DNA of 42,944 bases, taken from contig CALUHO010000029.1 in NCBI GenBank assembly GCA_944320465.1, forward strand, positions 1-42,944, given 5' to 3'. The notes below the pieces were generated by a model. The model was not told where the DNA came from. It saw only the letters and a list, made by a program, of their open reading frames with translations, and made no database searches. Made by a program: the position numbers and the translations under genes. Within the stretch, counting starts at the first letter, position 1, and the number at the start of each line of letters is the position of its first letter. Source of the DNA: an uncultured Bacteroidales bacterium (lineage in GTDB: Bacteria; Bacteroidota; Bacteroidia; Bacteroidales; P3). This document shows positions 36,930-42,944 of this stretch, one piece after another.

Positions 36930-39020
36930 ATGAAGACAATCATTGCAGAGAAGCCATCCGTGGCACGCGAAATCGCCCGCATCGTGGGCGCGACAAAGAG
37001 AGAGGAAGGATATTTCGAGGGATACGGCTATTTCGTTACATGGGCATTCGGACACCTCGTCCAGCTCGCCATGCCCGATGGCTACGGTGTGCGCGGATTC
37101 GTCCGTGACAACCTCCCGATTATCCCCGACACCTTCACGCTCGTCCCCCGTCAGGTCAGGACGGAGAAGGGCTACAAGCCCGACAGCGGAGTGGTGTCGC
37201 AGATAAAGGTCATCAAAAAACTGTTCGACGCAAGCGAACAGATTATCGTGGCGACCGATGCCGGGCGCGAGGGTGAGCTGATTTTCCGATACCTCTACCA
37301 TTACACGGGATGCACCACCCCTTTCGTGCGGCTGTGGATAAGCTCGCTCACCGACAAGGCTATCCGCGAGGGGTTGCGCAACCTCGAAGACGGCGGCAAG
37401 TATGACAATCTCTATCTCGCCGCCAAAGCGCGGAGTGAATCGGACTGGCTCGTGGGCATCAACGGCACTCAGGCGTTATCCATCGCCGCCGGACACGGCA
37501 CATACTCTGTCGGACGGGTGCAGACCCCCACATTGGCGATGGTGTGTGAACGCTACTGGGAGAACCGCCGCTTCACGCCCGAAGCCTTCTGGCAACTGCA
37601 TATCGCCGTTGACGGCATAAATGAAGAAACCGTCAAGTTCTCATCCTCCGAAAAATGGAAGGCAAAAGAGCCTGCTATGGAACTGTATAATAAGGTAAAG
37701 GCGGCAGGCTTCGCCACCGTCACGAAAGCCGAACGCAAGGAGAAGACAGAGGAAACTCCGCTTCTGTACGACCTGACCACGCTCCAGAAAGAAGCCAACG
37801 CCAAACACGGCTTCACGGCGGAACAGACGCTTGAAATCGCGCAGAAACTCTACGAGAAGAAGCTGATAACCTATCCGAGAACGGGAAGCCGCTACATTCC
37901 CGAAGACGTGTTCGCCGAAATTCCCAAGTTGCTTTCATTTATCGGCACGTTGCCCGAATGGGAAGGCAAGGTGCGGGCGAAAGCCGTGCCTACACGCCGC
38001 AGCGTGGACGGCGGCAAGGTGACGGACCACCATGCCCTGCTCGTCACGGGAGAAAAGCCGCTCTTCCTCTCCAAAGAGGACAGCACCGTCTATCAGATGA
38101 TTGCCGGGCGCATGATTGAGGCATTCTCCGAAAAATGCGTCAAGGACGTGACCAACGTCACGGCGGAATGTGCCGGAGTGGAGTTCGCCGTGAAAGGCAG
38201 TGTCATCAGGCAAGCCGGATGGCGTGCCGTCTATGGCGAGGAAAACAAGGATGAAACCACCATCCCCGGCTGGCAGGAAGGCGACACGCTGACACTGAAA
38301 GGCTCGTCCATCACTGAGGGAAAAACCAAACCCAAGCCGCTGCATACCGAAGCCACCCTGTTGTCGGCGATGGAAACGGCTGGCAAGGAAATCGAGGACG
38401 ACGCACTGCGGCAGGCGATGAAGGACTGCGGCATCGGCACTCCCGCCACACGCGCCTCCATCATCGAAACACTCTTCAAGCGCGGTTACATGGAACGCTG
38501 CAAGAAGTCGCTCGTGCCTACCGAAAAGGGGCTTGCCCTCAACTCCGTCGTCAAGACGATGCGCATCGCCGATGTAGCCATGACGGGCGAATGGGAGAAG
38601 GAACTGGCACGCATCGAGCGCGGGGAACTGTCCGCCGACACCTTCCGCAAGGAGATAGAGGCGTACACACGGGAAATCACCTCCGAACTGCTCTCGTGCG
38701 ACAAACTCTTCGGCAGCCGTGACTCCGGCTGCGCGTGTCCCAAGTGCGGCACGGGCAGGATGCGTTTCTACGGCAAGGTGGTACGCTGCGACAACACGGA
38801 GTGCGGACTGCCCGTGTTCCGGCTGAAAGCGGGACGCACCCTGTCCGACGATGAAATCAAAGACCTGCTCACCGAAGGGCATACCAAGCTGCTCAAAGGG
38901 TTCAAGAGCAAACAGGGCAAGAGTTTCGATGCTGTTGTCGCCTTTGACGGGGAATATAACACGACTTTTGTGTTCCCGGAGGCTAAAAAGGACAAGAAAT
39001 TTTCAGGACGGAAGAAATAG
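36930..39020 (+). CDS. exc: Topoisomerase III-like excision protein Exc
   Basis: The 696-aa type IA topoisomerase begins MKTIIAEKPSVAREIARIVG (Toprim, with ATDAGREGELI near 108-118). It has the catalytic tyrosine in LITYPRTGSRYIPED (about 315-329) and zinc-finger cysteines near the C-terminus (CACPKCGTGRM and CDNTECG). It relaxes negatively supercoiled DNA. In CTnDOT the Exc protein assists excision and has topoisomerase activity. It follows orf3 by 60 bases and ends the excision operon. Confidence 0.93.
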   Translation: MKTIIAEKPSVAREIARIVGATKREEGYFEGYGYFVTWAFGHLVQLAMPDGYGVRGFVRDNLPIIPDTFTLVPRQVRTEKGYKPDSGVVSQIKVIKKLFDASEQIIVATDAGREGELIFRYLYHYTGCTTPFVRLWISSLTDKAIREGLRNLEDGGKYDNLYLAAKARSESDWLVGINGTQALSIAAGHGTYSVGRVQTPTLAMVCERYWENRRFTPEAFWQLHIAVDGINEETVKFSSSEKWKAKEPAMELYNKVKAAGFATVTKAERKEKTEETPLLYDLTTLQKEANAKHGFTAEQTLEIAQKLYEKKLITYPRTGSRYIPEDVFAEIPKLLSFIGTLPEWEGKVRAKAVPTRRSVDGGKVTDHHALLVTGEKPLFLSKEDSTVYQMIAGRMIEAFSEKCVKDVTNVTAECAGVEFAVKGSVIRQAGWRAVYGEENKDETTIPGWQEGDTLTLKGSSITEGKTKPKPLHTEATLLSAMETAGKEIEDDALRQAMKDCGIGTPATRASIIETLFKRGYMERCKKSLVPTEKGLALNSVVKTMRIADVAMTGEWEKELARIERGELSADTFRKEIEAYTREITSELLSCDKLFGSRDSGCACPKCGTGRMRFYGKVVRCDNTECGLPVFRLKAGRTLSDDEIKDLLTEGHTKLLKGFKSKQGKSFDAVVAFDGEYNTTFVFPEAKKDKKFSGRKK

Positions 39021-39023
39021 TAT

Positions 39024-39031
39024 TAACTTTG
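39024..39031 (+). promoter_or_regulatory. -7 box (TAACTTTG) of the DUF1896/methylase operon
   Basis: A full TAnnTTTG match starting 4 bases after the exc stop. The leader to the DUF1896 start (about 145 bases) contains a terminator-like hairpin and flanking inverted repeats. Confidence 0.5.
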
Positions 39032-39097
39032 CCACTTGTTCAGAGTAATGAATTGTTCTTCGATACCGGATTACACTCATACTTTGGATTTAGTGGT

Positions 39098-39127
39098 GGC
39101 ACTCGGAGGGATACCGAGTGCCTTTTT
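39098..39127 (+). terminator. Leader terminator (attenuator candidate)
   Basis: A 9-bp stem (GGCACTCGG with CCGAGTGCC, 7-base loop) followed by TTTTT lies inside the leader before DUF1896. It may stop read-through from exc or regulate the next operon. ACTTTGGATTTAG (39081-39093) and its exact complement (39169-39181) flank it and could form a longer, competing or enclosing stem. Confidence 0.75.
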
Positions 39128-39182
39128 CTTCCTTTTTCCAACCGATTATCCCGTTAATTATCAATCCGCTAAATCCAAAGTA

Positions 39183-39635
39183 ATGAACAACAAGAAGAAA
39201 AACGAGGGTCAGACCGACTTTTCCTATTACGGTCTGTACCTGCTGGACTATCTCCGCACGAACAAGTTTGAACAGGCTGACGACACCGCTTTCATACGGG
39301 AACGGGCCGACCGTGCCGCCGAAACGTATGAGAGGGCACGGCTTGAAGGCTATCCCGCCGATGGTGCGCAGGAACTGGCGATGGACACGCTGCTGCGCGG
39401 GCTGCATTATTCCCGTTACGCCATCCTCCGCGAAGTCGTGGAAAACGAGTTTGCCGATGAAGTGCCGGAAGAGAAGCGTGAAGCCTTTGTCCTGAAACTG
39501 CTGCCGCTTGTCGGCAACGTGTTCTCCGTCTATGACCTCTCGGATGACAATTTCGCCCTGTCTTCCGATTACGACCTGCTCTACACGGAGCTGACGGGAG
39601 CAACCGTCCTTTACTTAGACGAATATGGCGTTTAA
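39183..39635 (+). CDS. DUF1896 protein
   Basis: The 150-aa product belongs to DUF1896, a small family typical of Bacteroides conjugative elements. Its helical core begins DFSYYGLYLLDYLRTNKFEQ and includes AMDTLLRGLHYSRYAILREV, then VENEF. Its function is unknown. The ATG at 39183 follows the leader hairpins; an in-frame ATG at 39048 would add 45 codons through the terminator and is unlikely to be used. The stop overlaps the start of the methylase gene by 11 bases. Confidence 0.85.
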   Translation: MNNKKKNEGQTDFSYYGLYLLDYLRTNKFEQADDTAFIRERADRAAETYERARLEGYPADGAQELAMDTLLRGLHYSRYAILREVVENEFADEVPEEKREAFVLKLLPLVGNVFSVYDLSDDNFALSSDYDLLYTELTGATVLYLDEYGV

Positions 39636-42600
39636 CCGCAAACAGAAACTGCGGGACAACATCGAGGCGATACGGACGGCATTCATCCTTGACAGGGAAA
39701 ATAGGACAGCGACAACCGAAGAGCGTGCCATACTTCAAAGGTACTGCGGTTTCGGCGGTCTGAAATGTATCCTCAACCCTGCAAAGGAACTGACGGATGC
39801 CGTCCGGTGGGCGAAATCCGACCTCGAACTGTTCGCCCCGACGGTGGAGCTGCACAGGCTCATCCGAGAGAACAGCAAGGACGAAACGGAGTACAAGCGG
39901 TTTGTGGATTCGCTCAAAGCGTCTGTGCTTACCGCCTTCTACACACCGAAAGAGATAACCGACACCATTGCGGACGTGCTGGCGGATTACAGCGTCCGCC
40001 CCGCCCGTATACTCGAACCGTCGGCAGGTGTCGGCGTGTTCGTGGATTCCGTGCTGCGGCACAGTCCCGGTGCGGATGTGATGGCTTTTGAGAAAGATCT
40101 GCTCACGGGTACAATCCTGCGGCATCTTTATCCCGACCAAAAGATGCGCACCTGCGGTTTTGAGAAAATCGAAAGACCGTTCAACAATTATTTTGACTTG
40201 GCTGTGTCCAACATACCGTTTGGCGACATCGCTGTGTTCGACCCTGAGTTCCAGCGTAGCGATTCCTTCGGCAGACGGTCGGCACAGAACGCCATCCACA
40301 ACTATTTTTTCCTCAAAGGGCTGGATGCCGTGCGCGACGGCGGCATCGTGGCTTTCATCACCTCGCAGGGGGTGTTGAACAGCACCAAGACCTCCGTGCG
40401 TGACGAGATGTTCCGTCAGGCTCATCTGGTATCGGCGATACGCCTGCCGAACAACCTGTTCACGGACAATGCGGGTACAGAGGTGGGCAGTGACCTTATT
40501 ATACTGCAAAAGGACCTGAAAAAGACGGAAATGTCGCAGGACGAGCGGTTGATGACCGTGATACAGACGGACACGAAAACCGACCTGACCGACAATGCCT
40601 ATTTCATCCACCACCCGGAACGCATCGTGCATACAATGGCGAAACTTGACACCGACCCATACGGGAAACCTGCTATGGTCTATCTGCACGAGGGCAAGAC
40701 CGAAGGTATTGCCGGGGACTTGCGCCGTATGCTTGACGAGGATTTCCATTTTCGCCTTGTCATGCGCCTGTATTCAGGTTCAATCCAACGGTCAAGAATG
40801 GAAGAAAAGGTTACCGTCCCAAAGGAGGCGGAGCGTCCTGTGGTAACACAAGGAACGGTGTTTTCACAAACAACTGAAACTCCGACGGAGAAACCGCAAC
40901 CCGTTGAGGAAAAGCCGGAGATAGAGCCACCACAAAGACAGGAGAAAGCTGTGCAGCTATCCCTGCTTGACCTTTGGGGCATGACGGAAGAAGTCAGCCA
41001 ACAACCGAAAACCGCCAAAAAGAAAAAGACGGCGAAAAAGGCAGTTACGGCAAAAAACACTCAGCCTAAACCGAAAGTTACGGTTACGCCGACAGCTCCA
41101 ACTGCAAAACCTACTATGGAGAATAAGGAGGTGAAAGCGGATAACACCCCCAAGCCTGCCGACCCGGACGACATCTATGCCACGCTGGACTGGGAAACCA
41201 ATCCTCCCATCAACGGTTTCTATGAGATGATGATGGACCTCACGCCGGAACGCAGGAAGGAACTTCGGGAGCTGGCAAGACAGCACAATGAGAAGCAGGT
41301 GGCAACGGAAAAGGCAGAGGTGAAAACCGCACCGGAAACTCCCCGTGAACAACCACGGCAGGAGGAAGCACTGCCGGAGGTTGCCGCAACACCTGCCGCC
41401 ACTGACACACCGTCGGAGGCGGCAACCTCCCTTTTCCCCGAATTGGAAGCGGAGAAGCCGAAGGAGGAAGTCATAGATCTTTCACCGCGTGCCTACCACC
41501 GCACACCGGAAATGCACCTGCGTGAAGGGTCGCTGGTGGCTGACAGGTCACGCCGTACCGTCGGCTACCTGAAGGACATCACGCCTTACGGTGCGACATT
41601 CCAACCGCTTGATTTGAAAGGCTACCAGAAGGAAAAGGCGTTGCTGTATGTGTCGCTGCGTGACGCATACGAGCGACTATACCGCTATGAATCGAACAGT
41701 CACGAGGAAAATGTACCGTGGCGTGAGCATCTGAACACCTGCTATGACGAGTTCGTCATGCGATACGGCAACCTCAACGCCAAGCAGAATGTGAAACTGG
41801 TGATGATGGACGCAGGCGGGCGTGACATACTCTCGCTGGAACGGGCGGAGAACGGGAAGTTTGTCAAGGCGGACATCTTCGATCGTCCCGTTTCATTCTC
41901 GGTGGAGAGCCATGTCAACGTCGGCACTCCCGAAGAAGCCCTGTCCGCATCGCTCAACAAGTTCGGCACGGTCAATCTCGACTACATGAAGACGATAACC
42001 GACGGCACGGAAGAGGAATTGCTCACTGCCTTGCAAGGGCGCATCTACTACAATCCGCTCGTGACCGGTTACGAGATCAAAGACCGCTTCATCGCCGGGA
42101 ACGTGATAGAGAAGGCGGAACGCATAGAGGCATGGATGGGTGAAAATCCCGAAAGCGGATGTATGCCGGAGGTGAAGCAGGCGTTGGATGCACTGAAAGA
42201 CGCCGAACCGCCCCGCATCGCCTTTGAAGACCTTGATTTCAACTTCGGGGAACGCTGGATTCCTACGGGTGTCTATTCCGCCTACATGAGCCATTTCTAC
42301 AGCACGGACGTGAAAATTGCTTACTCTCCGACTTTGGATGAGTTCTCGGTGGCTTGCAGTCACAAGAATTTCAAGATATGGGACGAGTTTTGCGTGAAGG
42401 GCTATTACCGCAGTTACGACGGCATGAGCCTTTTGAAACACGCCCTGCACAACACCTGCCCCGACATGATGAAGTCCATCGGCAAGGATGAGCATGGCAA
42501 CGACATCAAGGTGCGCGACAGCGAGGGCATACAGCTTGCCAACGCCAAGATTGACGAGATACGAAACGGCTTCACCGAATGGCTCGAAGAGCAGTCGCCG

Positions 42601-42944
42601 CAGTTCAAGGAACGGCTGACGACGATGTATAACCGCAAGTTCAACTGTTTCGTGCGCCCGAAGTATGACGGCTCACACCAGACTTTCCCCGACCTCAACC
42701 TGAAGGGGCTGGCAAGCCGGGGCATCAAGAGCATCTATCTCTCACAAATGGATTGTGTCTGGATGCTGAAACAGAATGGCGGTGGAATTTGTGACCACGA
42801 GGTCGGAACCGGTAAAACGCTGATAATGTGTATCGCTGCGCATGAGATGAAGCGTCTGAACTTGGCGCACAAGCCGATGATTATCGGGCTGAAAGCCAAC
42901 GTTGCGGAGATTGCAGCCACCTATCAGGCGGCATATCCCAACGC
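39625..42944 (+). CDS. Giant N6-adenine methylase/helicase of the conjugative element (open at window end)
   Basis: I read this frame through without a stop from ATG 39625 to the window edge (1106 codons, continuing beyond). It has a methylase-like N-terminal domain with SAM motif LEPSAGVGVF (residues about 132-141) and NIPFGD (about 194-199) in place of NPPY. A long Lys/Pro/Glu-rich linker (about 395-625) follows, then a middle region and helicase motif I HEVGTGKTL (about 1057-1065, codons at 42793-42819). Homologues in CTnDOT-type elements are near 2000 aa and combine methylase and SNF2-like helicase; here the helicase C-terminal part is outside the window. The role in transfer or DNA protection is not proven. 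Confidence 0.88.
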   Translation, partial: MAFNRKQKLRDNIEAIRTAFILDRENRTATTEERAILQRYCGFGGLKCILNPAKELTDAVRWAKSDLELFAPTVELHRLIRENSKDETEYKRFVDSLKASVLTAFYTPKEITDTIADVLADYSVRPARILEPSAGVGVFVDSVLRHSPGADVMAFEKDLLTGTILRHLYPDQKMRTCGFEKIERPFNNYFDLAVSNIPFGDIAVFDPEFQRSDSFGRRSAQNAIHNYFFLKGLDAVRDGGIVAFITSQGVLNSTKTSVRDEMFRQAHLVSAIRLPNNLFTDNAGTEVGSDLIILQKDLKKTEMSQDERLMTVIQTDTKTDLTDNAYFIHHPERIVHTMAKLDTDPYGKPAMVYLHEGKTEGIAGDLRRMLDEDFHFRLVMRLYSGSIQRSRMEEKVTVPKEAERPVVTQGTVFSQTTETPTEKPQPVEEKPEIEPPQRQEKAVQLSLLDLWGMTEEVSQQPKTAKKKKTAKKAVTAKNTQPKPKVTVTPTAPTAKPTMENKEVKADNTPKPADPDDIYATLDWETNPPINGFYEMMMDLTPERRKELRELARQHNEKQVATEKAEVKTAPETPREQPRQEEALPEVAATPAATDTPSEAATSLFPELEAEKPKEEVIDLSPRAYHRTPEMHLREGSLVADRSRRTVGYLKDITPYGATFQPLDLKGYQKEKALLYVSLRDAYERLYRYESNSHEENVPWREHLNTCYDEFVMRYGNLNAKQNVKLVMMDAGGRDILSLERAENGKFVKADIFDRPVSFSVESHVNVGTPEEALSASLNKFGTVNLDYMKTITDGTEEELLTALQGRIYYNPLVTGYEIKDRFIAGNVIEKAERIEAWMGENPESGCMPEVKQALDALKDAEPPRIAFEDLDFNFGERWIPTGVYSAYMSHFYSTDVKIAYSPTLDEFSVACSHKNFKIWDEFCVKGYYRSYDGMSLLKHALHNTCPDMMKSIGKDEHGNDIKVRDSEGIQLANAKIDEIRNGFTEWLEEQSPQFKERLTTMYNRKFNCFVRPKYDGSHQTFPDLNLKGLASRGIKSIYLSQMDCVWMLKQNGGGICDHEVGTGKTLIMCIAAHEMKRLNLAHKPMIIGLKANVAEIAATYQAAYPN

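Noticed and set aside
39292..40749. Minus-strand ORF of 485 codons
   Set aside because: Antisense to DUF1896 and the methylase/helicase gene, whose frame carries clear motifs.
1..42944. CRISPR array
   Set aside because: No series of short direct repeats with regular unique spacers was found; the only tandem repeats are the in-frame 87-bp units of the DUF2130 gene.

Overview
The window looks like a chromosomal segment of a member of the Bacteroidales. The evidence is the recurrent Bacteroidetes-type promoter box TAnnTTTG, the fused ribBA gene, the ftsK-lolA pair, DUF1896, and a CTnDOT-type conjugative element entering the chromosome at the right. No 16S rRNA or other species marker is present, so I do not go below the order.

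Layout. 1-10.5 kb: an Rpn-family remnant cut by a palindromic repeat, a minus-strand riboflavin synthase, resB and ccsA run, a class-III aminotransferase, an O6-alkylguanine-DNA methyltransferase, a small acidic protein of unknown function, and an iron/cobalamin-type ABC importer (binding protein, permease, ATPase) followed by the fluoride channel crcB. 10.6-15.3 kb: cysH (APS reductase type), an IS3-family remnant that has destroyed a DUF262 (GmrSD-like) gene, and a compact DpnII-type restriction-modification operon (two adenine methylases, a GATC endonuclease, an uncharacterised 146-aa protein and a coupled 30-codon ORF). 15.3-31.4 kb: an EamA transporter, a CBS/DRTGG manganese pyrophosphatase, a DUF3298-SIMPL pair, tRNA-Ser(UGA) with tandem terminators, a GNAT enzyme, a DUF2130 coiled-coil protein with 29-residue repeats, an MFS exporter, CorA, ribBA with a structured leader, lolA and ftsK. 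31.4-42.9 kb: the left part of an integrative conjugative element. It holds an IntDOT-like integrase of 411 aa with Ser259 in the usual first-arginine position, a RhuM-like fragment, two minus-strand helix-turn-helix genes, and the excision module xis2c-xis2d-orf3-exc(topoisomerase III). After these come DUF1896 and a giant methylase/helicase gene that is open to the window edge.

Spaces between genes are unusually rich in non-coding palindromic repeats. Family A is a 197-bp element with 21-bp inverted ends (two full copies and one cut by the window edge). Family B has imperfect inverted ends and a variable core (two clear copies, two degenerate ones); one copy folds into an 84-nt near-perfect hairpin. 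Family C is a 205-bp element with 20-bp perfect inverted ends. None of the three encodes a convincing protein, so all resemble MITEs or REP/BIME-like sequences.

The most interesting items for follow-up are the three repeat families, the extra coupled ORFs inside the DpnII-type operon, the hairpin leader of ribBA, and the promoter-terminator-antiterminator arrangement upstream of the DUF1896/methylase operon in the conjugative element. All functional names come from reading the protein sequences and motifs; no database search was run.
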